From Tubulanus polymorphus (Eukaryota > Nemertea > Palaeonemertea > Tubulaniformes > Tubulanidae), in assembly GCF_964204645.1 (NCBI RefSeq), contig NC_134027.1, positions 15,364,485 to 15,428,484 of the forward strand: DNA of 64,000 nt, in the 5' to 3' direction. Both the position numbers and the translations under genes were made by a program. Below, piece by piece: positions 50,740 to 62,682 of the stretch (its first letter is position 1; every line of letters starts with the position of its first letter). The notes under the pieces are model-generated. The model saw only the letters and a list, made by a program, of their open reading frames with translations. It did not search any database and was not told the DNA's origin.

Positions 50740-51870
50740 TTGGGCGTGGCTCCCAAGGGGCTAATCGAACGTTCAGGGAAACGACCGGAGACCTCATCCT
50801 ATGGACCGACAAGGGCGGGGTCGCGCAATGAATGGTCAACAGAGCCCTCGCCCGATTCGGCGATAATGAGTGATTTTTGGTGGGATGACAAATATTCGGG
50901 GTATCATAGATATGACAACGACTGTCCGGAAATTGACAATTATATTTTTGATTATGATGATTATTTTGAGGACGATAGGGATGGTATATTTGACGTGTCA
51001 TTTAATCAGGGCGACATGCTAGCAGATTCAGTTGACAGTTATTTTGAGACTGAGGACAATTATAATTCGTATTACTTTGATGACGAGGAGTCATTGGATT
51101 TAGATAGGTTTATCGGCTATCACACTCCTTCATGGGGGGCCGATAACGATTATGGCATTCAGGATCGTAACTTAGGGGACAGCTGGAGGGACAATTCCCA
51201 GTTGTCGTTAGATGGAAATTTTTATATGGATCGGGGATCCAATTTTGAGGACAGCTGGAGAAATAATTCCCTGTTGTCGGTTACTAGAGAGCCTGTAAAA
51301 AGACACAGGAGGGTCACGTTTAGCGATCCGGTTGAATTGCAGGAGGTACGTGCAGATATGGCGTGCTCGGGTGACAATATTAGTGTTGAAAGGTCACACC
51401 CTAGAGGGGATAATGGTCCGACGGATTCGGCAGAAGATGACCTTTTTAGAGATAAGAAGTCTCAATTGAATTGTCACGAACGCACTCCTGATCAGTATAA
51501 GTACCCGGTAACTTCCGAATCAGCGGTACAATGTGACCTAGTGTCAGTTGATAAAAGTAATAACAGTTCACGGTCGGAATGTCGTAATGATCATCATGAT
51601 ACGGAGACTGTCGTATCAAATGTATCAAATCAGGTGTCAACATCGGAAAATTGTTGTCAATTATTCGAAAAAGAACAGGATCGTCCTGTCACCTCGAATA
51701 CCAGCGGTTTTCATCAACCAATCGGTAATGAAATGTCCAACGTACAGGACAGAGGTCAGGTTGTCCCCACGTCTAAACCGATTATGCCAATCAACGATAA
51801 TGTTGGAATAAATTCGACCTACTATTCACTGTCAGGAACAACTTCCACCTATTACGACGACTTTAGGTAA
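50740..51870 (+). pseudogene. Acidic region upstream of protease (gag-pol remnant)
   Basis: 376 codons, rich in Asp, Ser and Tyr, with no zinc knuckle or capsid signature. It lies where the end of gag or a gag-pol linker is expected. RHRRVTFSDPVELQEV is the only distinctive patch. The first ATG is arbitrary because sequence homology on the left is truncated. Confidence 0.5.
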
Positions 51871-51946
51871 CACGCCAACCAACGACATAGGGTCTCTTTC
51901 TAGTCAGAATAATCCTATTGAACAAGAGGTTTATTCTTCGTCAATC

Positions 51947-52399
51947 ATGGCAACTGTCGACCGAGTGACAGGTAGCCATTCGGGGACATCGTTAAGTATT
52001 TTGATCGACACGGGCGCCGAAATCTCTGTATTATCGAACGATTATTTTACGACTCATCCTCAGATATCAAATGGCCCTTTGCAGGTGGGTCAATTCCAAT
52101 CTGCCCGTTGGGTAGATGGAACTAAATTTGACCTGAGAGGAGTTATTTCTGTGGATTTTGTGTTAGGCAATTTGGAAATTACGCACTCTATGTACGTGGT
52201 AGACGGTATCACGTCTGATGTAATTCTTGGAGCTGATTTCTTAGAACAAAACCCGGCAGTTATTGATTATGCAAGAAAGGTCCTTTTGTTACCAGGGGCC
52301 GATGCAATTTACTTCAACAATACCGTCAATTGGGGCAAGTCTTCGTCCGTCAAGGTTACGCGAATGACTGTCATTCCCCCTCATGTGAGGTCATCATAG
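51947..52399 (+). pseudogene. Retroelement aspartic protease
   Basis: Catalytic motif LIDTGAEISVLS near residue 22 and the flap-distal motif DVILGADFLEQN near residue 90 define a Ty3/gypsy protease. The frame leaves the pol reading near 52390, where the continuation moves to another frame. Confidence 0.85.
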
Positions 52400-54292
52400 A
52401 CGGAGAATATTCGATTGACAGGACACAAGCATCGGTGGCAGTCTTTGAGCCGGCAGATCAATTAAGGGCACATGATCTTATGAGTGCATGGTCAGTTGTC
52501 AACGTTACGCAATCAGGCATTCCAGTTCGGGTCATGAATCCCACGTCACGACATGTCACCCTCTATGAGGATATGTGTCTTGGGCACTTATGGACAGATG
52601 GGTGGTCACTTGACCAATCCCTGAAGAATGAAGGGAATTCGGGACAGCTGACCCGACCTCCAGAGGTGTGGGTCACACATATAAAACACCCTCAGACATC
52701 CGCTGACATTGGGATACCTGAAATCGATGTCAAACTCAGACCTTTCACCATCACAAAATGTGAAACTTTTAGAACTCATCCGCTCATACAGGGACATCTT
52801 CGCACGAACGCCGGACGAACTTGGCAAAACCGACTTAGTCAAGCACGTCATTGACACAGGGGATGCAGCCCCGATTCGGAAAAGGCCTTATAGAGCCTCT
52901 CCAGCCATGCAAGATGTCATCGACACTCATGTCAAACAGATGTTGGACATGGGAGTAGTACAGCATAGTACTAGCATTTTGGGCCGCCCCAGTAGTTCTC
53001 GTACGAAATAAGAGCCCGGATGGTGAAGTCAAGTGGAGATTATGTGTTGACTATCGGGGATTGAATGCGGTCACTCGTTCTGACTCCTTCCCCCTGCCTA
53101 GAATCGATGATCTCTTGGCTCAAGTTGGGCAAGCAGCACCCACATTCTTCAGCTCACTTGATTTTCTAAGTGGCTACTGGCAAGTTGAAGATGATGAGGC
53201 CAGTAGAGAAAAAACTGCTTTCATAACCCAGTCGTTTTTTGGAATTTAAGGTACTCCCATTTGGTCTAAAATCGGCGCCATCTACCTTCCAAAGGTTGAC
53301 TGGTGGTTTGCTAAGAGACCTGGTTGGAAAATTTTGTTTGGTATATTTGGACGATATAATTTGCTACTCGGACTCATTTGATAGCCATTTAAATCATTTG
53401 GTCCAAGTATTTGATCGGTTTCGTGAGTCAGGCCTTCGCTTAAATCCCAAGAAATGTCGGTTCGCGGTAAAAACCATTGACTTCTTGGGACATCGTATAT
53501 CCAGGGATGGCATTGACTACTGACCCGGAAAAGGTAGCAGCCGTACAGGAATGGCCTGTCCCCACGACTTTAAGAGAACTACGAAGTTTTCTGGGGTTCA
53601 CCAATTATTATCGGCGTTTTTGTAAAGGTTACAGCACTATGGCGCCCCCCTTACACCAGTTGACTAAGAAAGGCGTGCCGTATAGATGGGACGCTTCTTG
53701 TCAACAGGCTTTCGACACCCTTAAGCAAGCGATGCTCGAAGCCCCAGTATTGGCCTTCCCCATTTATGGGGCATCGCCATTTTTATTATATACTGATGCC
53801 TCGGATGAAGGTATCGGCATGGTACTGGCGCAGGTCCAGGATGGGCAAGAAAGAGCAATTGCATATGCGGGGCGAGGATTGAATGAAGCGGAGAAAAATT
53901 ATTCTACAACGGACCGTGAACTCTTAGCTGTTGCAGCAGGAGTCAAAAAGTTTGAACCTTACTTACGGGGATACCATTTCGAGATTATCACAGACCACAG
54001 TTGCCTACGGTATCTTCAGACTATGAAAACCCTTTCGGGTCGTGTTGGCCGTATTGCACTCTACTTAGAGCAATTTGATTACTCCATATCGCATCGTCCG
54101 GGCAAGGCAAACGGGAACGCCGATGGGCTCTCTCGTCGCCCGTATCCCATTTCTGATAGTATGGAAGACACTATCGACACGTGTGCTCTCGAGGCTGACA
54201 ATGAGCGGCCTGTGCCCGTCAACATGGGCGAGCTCCAGCGGTCTGATTTACAATTAGTATGTCTTATAGACTATTTACTTGATGGTACCTAG
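52330..54292 (+). pseudogene. Reverse transcriptase and RNase H region, frameshifted
   Basis: Pieces lie in successive frames: 52330-52854 (linker), 52709-53011 (PIRKRPYRASP, start of the reverse transcriptase), 53061-53249 (FFSSLDFLSGYWQV), 53239-53523 (VLPFGLKSAPSTFQ, catalytic YLDDI) and 53477-54292 (YRRFCKGY, then RNase H with YTDASDEGIG, STTDRELLAV and TDHSCL). Key catalytic Asp residues are visible, but frame changes near 52740, 53000, 53230 and 53510 and a TAG near 54291 make the copy non-functional. Confidence 0.88.
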
Positions 54293-54325
54293 CCAGATGA
54301 TGACAAGGAAGCCCGGAGAATTATC

Positions 54326-55849
54326 TTGCAGTCAGACTACTTCTTTGTTAATGATGATGGAGTTCTTTACCATGTAGACTCTAAAAAGAAAATTGAGGCT
54401 GATGGGCCTCGTCAGTTGGTCATACCTAAAAGAATGTATGCGGAAATGTTAGAGGCTGGTCATGATTCAATGACTGGCGGTCACTTGGGTCACAAACGGA
54501 CCTACGAGACCTTGCGAGCAAGGTATTACTGGCCTGGTATGTATCGAGATGTTGAAAATTGGATTAAATCCTGTAAGGACTGCGCGACTAAGAATCAGCC
54601 AGGGAAGCCCATTAGGGCCCCGGTTAACCCCATAGCTGTCACAGGGCCGTGGGATAGAGTCTCAATGGATGTCTGTGGTCCTTTTCCAACAACGGACTCG
54701 GGAAATAAATACATACTGGTCTTTGTCGACTATCTTACAAAGTGGGTTGAAGCTTTTGCTATGCCTAATCAAGAAGCCACGACGGTCGCTACAATCTTCT
54801 ATGAACAAATCATTTGTCGCCATGGGGCGCCCTCTGTCTTGCAGAGCGATCGCGGAACAAATTTCCTGAGTAAATTAGTCAGCGAGGTTTCGCGGCTATG
54901 TAATACGCCACGGGCACGGTCCGGTGCGTATAGACCACAAACTCAGGGACAAGTCGAGCACATGAATCTTGTGATTGTCAAGGCTCTGAGCATGTACTGC
55001 AATGAACGCCAAACCGATTGGGACGAATACCTTTACCCCATTCTATTTGCATATCGGGTAAGTCCAGCTTCGGATACGTCGCAATACTCGCCATTCTACC
55101 TCATGTATGGCCGAGAACCGAGGTTGCCGATGGACGTTGCTTTACTTAATCCGAGGGACGTTTACTTTGATGCAGGAGGCTTTGTCCAAGCAATGTTGCC
55201 AAAGTTGAAAGAGGCCAGAAAGTTAGCCAAGGCTAATATCAAAAAGGCGCAGGAGAAGATGAAGGAACGTTTCGACAGGACTGCCGTTCCTCCAAATTTC
55301 GCAGTAGGTGATCAAGTGTTGCTATTCACTCCAAAGAAAATAAGGAGGCTTAGTAAGAAATTGCTTCATCAATGGACGGGCCCTTATCGAATTGTCCGAC
55401 AGATTTCTCCTGTATCTTTCATTTTGGAGAATGAGAGGAATCAAGAGTTGGCCGTCCCAGTACATTGTAATAGAATGAAGCATTTCTTTTCAACGGACAT
55501 TAGGCCGCTTGAGGACGACATACCTGAGAATCCACCTATTGACAGGGAGGACAGGGATCAACCTGAGGAGGGGCCTGTGCTCGCACCGGATGATCCGGGC
55601 GATCAAAATCAGCCTGCGAATCCGGTTGAGCCAATCTATTACGTAGAACGAGTGATTCGTCACAAAAAAGAGAAAGGCATTCTGAAATATCTTATAAAAT
55701 GGGTTGGCTATGACGATAATGAGAACACGTTTGAGCCAGCCGAAAACCTGCCTCCTGAAATCATTCGAGCCTATTGGGATGACCATGCCGCTAAAGTGAA
55801 GCGAAAAACTCGTAAAAATAAGAAGAGACGTCGAGAAAGAGACGACTAG
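54326..55849 (+). pseudogene. Ty3/gypsy integrase with GPY and chromodomain
   Basis: Same frame as the RNase H piece, after one stop. It holds a zinc-binding HHCC domain (GGHLGHKRTYETLRARYYWP..CKDC), a DDE core (Asp in SMDVCGPF, Asp in QSDRGTNF, Glu in GQVEHMN), the GPY module (WTGPYRIVR), and a C-terminal chromodomain (YYVERVIRHKKEKGILKYLI, KWVGY, NTFEPAENL). The integrase part itself is 507 codons without internal stops. A lysine/arginine-rich tail ends the frame. Confidence 0.92.
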
Positions 55850-55874
55850 TACGTGGTTTCGAGATTACTGATTC

Positions 55875-58524
55875 TTGCTATCCCTATTTTTCAGGATGCA
55901 AATTGTCGTAATCTTGGTGGCCATATGGTCGTCGGCATATTGTCTGATACCCTCGACGGTCTTGAGGCCAAACTATGGTGTCGCCTTTCATCGGATTGGA
56001 GGAGTCCATAATGGCGACAGTGCCTGGTTTCACACGTTCGCTATACAGTGGCTAGTTGTTAATGACCCCCCGAGTAAAGGCTTGCGGCTACGCTGTTCTC
56101 TTGTCCAGCCAGAACTTCGTTCTCCCTGCTCCGGCTATTTGGAAATGTTTCGTGAGGCGCATCGCCTACAGCTAGACACGTTGACCCATATCAGGGGACA
56201 ATTGGCTGATATGAGACAAATGATACCTGATGCTGCAGATACCGGCTCACGAAAGAAACGACACGCCAGTGGGCGCAGGGTCAAACGTGCACCACTTTCA
56301 TTTATCGGATCGATTTCGTCTTCCTTGTTCGGTACTGCTACCGTAGATGAAGTTCAGCAAGTAGAAAATCACGTCGTTAAAGTAGAAAAATAGTCAAGTT
56401 GAATTCGGATCAAATCACCCACATACAGGGGACACTCTCTTCATTTATTAACGCGACTGACAAACGAATCAGCAGCCTGACTTCTGCATACGTGGCCAAT
56501 TCAAAAGAACTTAAATCAATTCGAGCGACACTGCTAAAGCAAAGCGTCGATGCGAGTATGCTAGCATTAGCGTCGGACATGACAATAAGAAATATCATCC
56601 TAGTGGAACGACTGACGGCAGTTTCCAGTGAGAAGTTGCAGGGGGTTGAAAAGTTATTGGAGGGATATTTGCCTAGAGCCCTGGTTAATCCAAAAATGGT
56701 TTCGAAGGTTCTTGGCGATGTGTCCGAAAAATCAAATAGGATGCATTCTGGGTTTTCAATAGCTAACAGGGATGTAGGCTTTTATTACATAGTTAAGGAT
56801 GTGTGCTTTACTAAGACCGATAAATTTGTTTACATATCAATCAAAATCCCCTTGCTATCTAGTCAGACATATTTTGATTCATACTCGGTTGTCTTAATGC
56901 CAGTGCCAATAAACGCAACGTCCTATAACACTTCAATGATTGTTGGTACAGCCCCTTATTTTGGCGCTACTAGGGACGGTAGTTACTACACTGAAATGGG
57001 TCACGATATATTTGCTACTTGTCATGGTACCGACGTGATGACTTGCCGGCAGCGCGTGTCCATGCGCGAAATAACCGTGGAATCTTGCCTTAGTAGTCTA
57101 TTCTTCGACAAACCGTCACAGGTGCTGGCGTTATGCCACATACGGTATGAGGTCCAGGGCCTGGTCGAACTGGCAGTCGACGTAGGGGATGGCTACTTTG
57201 TTGTTTCAGGCACTGACGATTTTTGGACTCTCGCCTGCCCTGGCAAGTCACCAAAAGCAATAAAAGCGTTTTTGTTTGGTAAAAATTGGGTGTGCATGTG
57301 CATTGCGTGGATCAAAATTGTTTGTGCCCGGTAGAATTAACAAATGTATTAACCAAGACACGGTGACCATTGCGCACGCTGTTAATTTACCGGTCCTACA
57401 TAGTTTCTTTTCAAAGAATGTAGTGTCCAACGTTACTGGAGCAACAATGTTCCAGGGAACGCCATACGCACCGCTGCCTAGTCTGGATTTCAAAGCTAAT
57501 AACTGGTCAAAAGTGGCTGCGGTGAACACTAAATTTAGCATGGATTTCAAAAAGTTAGCAAGAACCGTTCAAACTGACGCTAAACTGTACCGATCGCAAG
57601 CAGACGCTTTATTTGATCATTCTGAACCTGTTATTTCGTCTGGAACCTGTACAGGGTGGCTCACTTGGCTTGCTATTGGTCTCTCGGCGGGCAGCATGTT
57701 GCTCTCGATATTTGTTTTACTTAAGTCGCAAGGATCCTTATCAATTCTGGGAGCAGGACTTCTTCCGACCGCTGAGGCCATGGTGACTGTTCACCCCGCT
57801 ATTCATGATTTACAGCGAGGGGGCTGGAATAATACAGTCATTCGGGAAGTTGTCATGGCTAAAAATGTGCGCGTCGATGTCGTCCTGTTCTTAGTTATTG
57901 TAGTAGGTATAGTTATAATTGTGTTCAGACCTTTATTGCGTGCTATGTGCTACAGGTGCCGATACTGTTTGCCTGCACCTTGTTCACCGGGAAAATATCC
58001 GGTTAGGCTAGCCATAAGGCTTAAGAATGGAATTCAGACATTGGACTTGCCTCTACTAACATTGTCCGGTTGCGAAACGAGATGTCTTTTTGAGCCTCCA
58101 GCTCTCACTAAAGTCGCGTTACGAGTCATTTGTGGAGTCGCCCGCTTGAACTTAACTTGGCAGGCTAAGCAACTGACTTGTTCGCAGGGAACGATGTACA
58201 ATCTGCCGACTGCTTGCTCGGTGCCCCTACGGGTTAGTCTCTTCACAATGAGACAGCTCGTATCGGTTCCGAGTAAGGTTGTGGTTGTCGCGGTGTATCG
58301 TTCTTTTAGTACTGAATTACGAGCAGCGACTCAGCTGACATGTTTCGTCAGTAGAGCCCGAGATCGTAGTAATAGATGATGAGGCCCAGACTGAACGTGG
58401 GCCCGGTGTACTGGCACTCACAGCTCCTCCTGGTGATGGGCTGTTGCCTCCGGATTATTCGGTAGGAATTCCCAGGAATTCTATGTTGGCTGATACCAGT
58501 ATACTGTATCCATATTTGTATTGA
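55875..58524 (+). pseudogene. Env-like glycoprotein gene, broken by frameshifts
   Basis: Three frames tile the gene: 55875-56393, 56399-57334 and 57276-58379; a short tail frame to about 58524 may be the cytoplasmic end. The N-terminus has a signal-peptide-like stretch (MQIVVILVAIWSSAYC). A basic furin-type site (RRVKR) near residue 138 precedes a hydrophobic segment with SLFGTAT. A long apolar segment (LAIGLSAGSMLLSIFVLL) and a second (VVLFLVIVVGIVIIVF) follow. A basic cleavage site followed by an LFGT-type fusion segment is known from the F-type envelope proteins of insect errantiviruses and baculoviruses, so that group is my inference. The copy is decayed, with at least two frame changes. 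Confidence 0.7.
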
Positions 58525-61290
58525 AATTAAAATTTAAATATTATGACGAGGGCGCCCGGGTGCGCTCCGTGTCAAAATTGAATTAGTTGTATTATTAGTC
58601 GTAAGTATAATCTAATTAATAGTTGAATCAGGATGCGTATGTCCTGTTGAATTATCGGAAAGTTTTGATTTATAGTAGTAAGTGATTAAGATATCATTAC
58701 ATAAGAAATATGAAAATTTTGTATCATAATACTTAGTTCGCCAGTGAGTGAACTCATGGCCTGGTCATGAGTTACGGAAATAAGGATAATCGTGACAATT
58801 GCTGATATTAATAATTGTAATTGACATGACATCGGCTTTAGCCTGACTATTAAAGTATCCGGTACTTATTATCGATAGTTTAAAGAAAAGTCATTAATTA
58901 TCATTGCGAAAAAAAAGAAGTTATTGTTAATAATAACAATAAAACAAATACTGTTTGAATAAAAACTGTTTGTTCGTATATGTTTGAATAATCTCTGTAT
59001 TATTATGATATTAATTGTAGGATACCCGTATCGGATGTGTTGGAATGAGACCGCCGAAGATACGATAGCACTAAGATGGAAGAATGCCTTCTTCTGTCAA
59101 CCGCAATAGATGTTGATGGGTACCCCCTGATAGTGACCATATGGAGATGGGGACTTGTTGGGAGGTATCCTGAAACTCTATTCGACGCAACTGATAGTTT
59201 GAAAAACCAGCAACTGGTATGCTCTGGCCGAGATGGGTGATATTAATTCACCGATTCGTCAATTAACGAGGAAAAAGGAACAACTATATACAGCCTACAA
59301 CAACGATCTAGGGCGTTGCCGTTTCAACGGGATGGAATCATGCTCGATGATTAGTCATGCGATTCTGGCCATTGTTAGTGGTGTTTGTCACTCTCGAAGA
59401 CCTGTTATATACTCACAAACTTAGTGATGAAGGGTGGACAAAGACACCTGGCCAATGGAATACGAAATGTGAAGAAAAGTGATAATTTCCGTAGACATTT
59501 TAGCGGAGTAAAGCCGAGTGTGTTCAAGATGGCTCCCGTGTAGTTACATTAACATTCGATGGAATGTTGTTCGCTCAAGCCGTAAGATGCGAATGCATTA
59601 CTGTTATATACTAGCTGTGGAGAAAAGACTTCGATATTCACCATAGAACTGTAACGTCTATGTGTACCAGTGAGCGTGTATTAGTAAAGAAAGAATGCGG
59701 ATTGCCGTACTGAACGATTTAGCGGTATGAGTTGCGGGAACTGCGGTGGATGACGTCATTCGTCCGTCCATGACGTACCTTGTTGTGTCTGGTAGCTGTT
59801 GCGTTACTTCGCGGTAAATTCTAAACTCAAACTGTGAACTGTTTTGTGCTTAACTTTCGACTGTTTAGTGTGCGGGGACAGCGGTCTCGAATGAACTTTT
59901 TTCCGATTGGGTATCCAGAACTTTAAATGCGGTTTTATGATAAACTATATCATGAACTTTAATATGCGTTGTAGTGTCGAACTCTAAGAAATAGTTACTC
60001 GTTATAATGAATTGTTTACTAATGTTCTTTTTCAGGATTTGTTCTAGAGGTATCAGCGGGATATTCACGAGTTGGTTCAAATTCAAAATTTCGGGACGAA
60101 ATTTAAACTGGATAGGGACTGTTGATCCACAGCTAGATTTTCGTAGTATTTGAAAATGTTCGTAGTATTTAGAAATGTTCTTAATGTTGTTTCCGTATGC
60201 GTGGGGGTTACGTTAAAGCCGTCAGACAAGAACGTACTAGTAGTAAGAATTACGAAAGTTCTTGTTTGATGCTTTCATCTACCAACGCAAACCATAAATC
60301 AGTCTATAAACAACAATTCTTTCTCGGTTCTTCTGCTGTGAGATCTGGCAAACATTCAGAAAATCTTTATATAAAACTTTTAAATAGTTGGAACCATATT
60401 TGGTTGGGTCGGAACAATGGAGTGTATTTATAATGAGGCTCGTGAAGGGATCACGCTGATACTTGATGATATTCCCGGCTACTTTCCGTAAAAGGAAAAA
60501 CCGGAAGTTTAGGAAGATGTGGTTGTTTTGCTTATCCTGTATTAAAATAGAATTAGTTAAATTGTAGATAAAATAATTAGTATAAGTATTTCAAATAATT
60601 TAAGAATTGATAATCAATCACAATGTATTCCGAATCGTAGTTAATTATAATAATTAAAAAAGAAACAATGAATTTGTACTGTAATTAGAAAAGAAAACAA
60701 AGTTTTGAAAAGATATTTAATTTGAGTAATCTAGATGTTGTTTAAGAACAAATTGTTAATAATCGCTAATGTTTCAGAAAAATTAATTTGTGTTGAATGT
60801 TAAAACTAGCTGTCTGAAGTTTCTGTTGTCTGTATGCGCTCGTTGGTAATTCACAGACAATAGCTGCTCTCTCAACAACGACTAGCAAGGAGTGAGTAAA
60901 TCACAACGCGTCATGACAGGAAGGTTGGAAGAAAAAGTTTATATCAGCAAATCAGTTTCTAAAAAACCTTTAGATCAGCAAATCAGTAGGGCTAAATTTT
61001 CCGTAACTAAAAACGGTCATGACAGTTGGGTAGCTGCTCCTTGCCAAAAGGCGGAAGACCCTGCGTGGGAGAATCGGAATTCTGAGAATGCCGGTTCTTT
61101 CTACAAAAGGGGGCCGCTATCGAGAGAGAAGAGAGAATCTGTACCTTAGTAAGACGAGTGTCGACAGCAGGACAGGAGAAGCTTCGGAACGATAGGGATT
61201 CATATACAATAGGGATTAGGAAAATCATTCATTGTTCAAGATAAATAAAATATATTATCTTCAAGATTATCATCCGGTATTTCAATTTAT
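58525..61290. other. Region 3' of env, probable 3' LTR without defined limits
   Basis: Non-coding. Without a 5' LTR in the window I cannot set LTR borders. AATAAA at 61244-61249 and the run of small unrelated frames are compatible with LTR or host sequence. The phrase AAATTTCGGGACGAAATTT (60089) is palindromic-like. Confidence 0.4.
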
Positions 61291-62379
61291 TCATTCGGAT
61301 TTGTGCACGGACACGTTCTCTCGCCAGGGCCTTACTCAAGTATTTTATAGATAACGATTAAAGAGAGGATTGTGACCGGTGTATCAATACTCTTCCGAAA
61401 TTATATTAGTATGTTTAGAATGAATTTTATCCGATATTTTTATAACAATGTTTTTCTCTCTCTCTCTCTCTCTCCGTAAATTCCGGACGTTTTCTGGGTG
61501 CTAACGTTCAGTGGCCAGTAGGCTGAATTGTATTTTCTCTTATTTCATAAATCACAATGCTTATAAACTAAAACTGAAATGAATTGAAACTGAGTTCGGT
61601 TAGAAGTATAAACCTCCTAATTAACTTTCGGAATTATATATAAAAGAGTGAAGAGTGAAACATCAACCCTTATACCGAATACACTTGTATAAATGAGAAA
61701 ATGCACACTAGGACAATGGCTAATTTGCGACCTTAAAATGAAAGAAAGACTCGAATTTCTTTTATCACACGCGACACGCGAATCTCCTAATTACTCTAGT
61801 AATGAGAGCAAACTTCAGACGAATTAAATGTATCAGCTTTATAATTGAATGATGATTATGTACGCGTAACTTCAATGATTTGTATCGATCGGTAAATGAA
61901 ATTTCCATTTTAAGAATGCATTTATCAAATTACGTCCATTGAAAATGAAATTAGCTAAACTCGAGCCATATTACTATTTAGATTTATCGCAGTTGTCTTG
62001 TGAAAATTTATAACCAATCTTTATATAGTCCCCTGTAAAATCTAAACTCAATTTCTATATTATACACGTGATTTAATAACGATTTCTCAACCTCGTGTTT
62101 ATTCTATAATGAGAAGCGCACTGATTAAATCTGATTTCAACAGATTGTCGAAAAAGTTACAGCAATTTACTGTTAGAGAAAGAAAATACTAAATCTATTA
62201 AGTTTTCTAAAATTATATGTAAGTGTCATACCATCTCATGCTCTAGGATATTGTGTATCGTAACATTTGAAATTCCTAAATCTACCTGGCTTCATTGGGT
62301 ACTGTTTTTTAAAAAGAAAAACAAATAACACCCAACGCACCAATACCTATAATTCTAAAAGTTCAGGTTATAACGTTTA
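61291..62379. other. Non-coding stretch with (TC)n microsatellite
   Basis: A (TC)n run lies at about 61455-61475. Nothing else is recognised. Confidence 0.45.
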
Positions 62380-62682
62380 GAATATTCCTCCCTAAGTCAA
62401 TACTTTGAATATAAGACCAGAAGGTAAAATTCTCTTCGTTGGACTTTTGGAGGAATCGTTTGAATATCGGACCCCTTGGTCGAGTGTCCATCGATTGACA
62501 TTGGGAGGAATGTTCCTCCCAAAGTCGATACTTTGAATATCAGAACTGAAGGTCAAATTCTCTTCGTTTGACCTTGGGAGGAATATTCCTCAAAAAGTCA
62601 ATTGTTTGAATATCATACCCCTTGGTCAAGTTTCCATCGATTGACTTTGGGAGGAATATTCCTCCCGCAGTCAATTTTCACA
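62380..62682. repeat. Tandem repeat with palindromic GGAGGAATATTCCTCC junctions
   Basis: Units of about 65-70 bp, alternating in two types (ending ..TCTCTTCGTTGGAC or ..CCATCGATTGAC), are joined by the near-perfect palindrome GGAGGAATATTCCTCC. About four units. No coding potential. Confidence 0.75.

Larger units (their letters stand above)
50713..58560 (+). mobile_element. Ty3/gypsy retroelement with chromodomain and env, 5'-truncated and decayed
   Basis: The order is protease, reverse transcriptase, RNase H, integrase, chromodomain, env-like gene. Gag and the 5' LTR are absent; the left side abuts a truncated Penelope element. Pol needs five frame changes and crosses one stop; env needs at least two. 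GC content and codon use differ sharply from the AT-rich Polinton. A purine-rich GACGAGGGCGCCCGGG near 58544 may be the polypurine tract. Confidence 0.88.
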
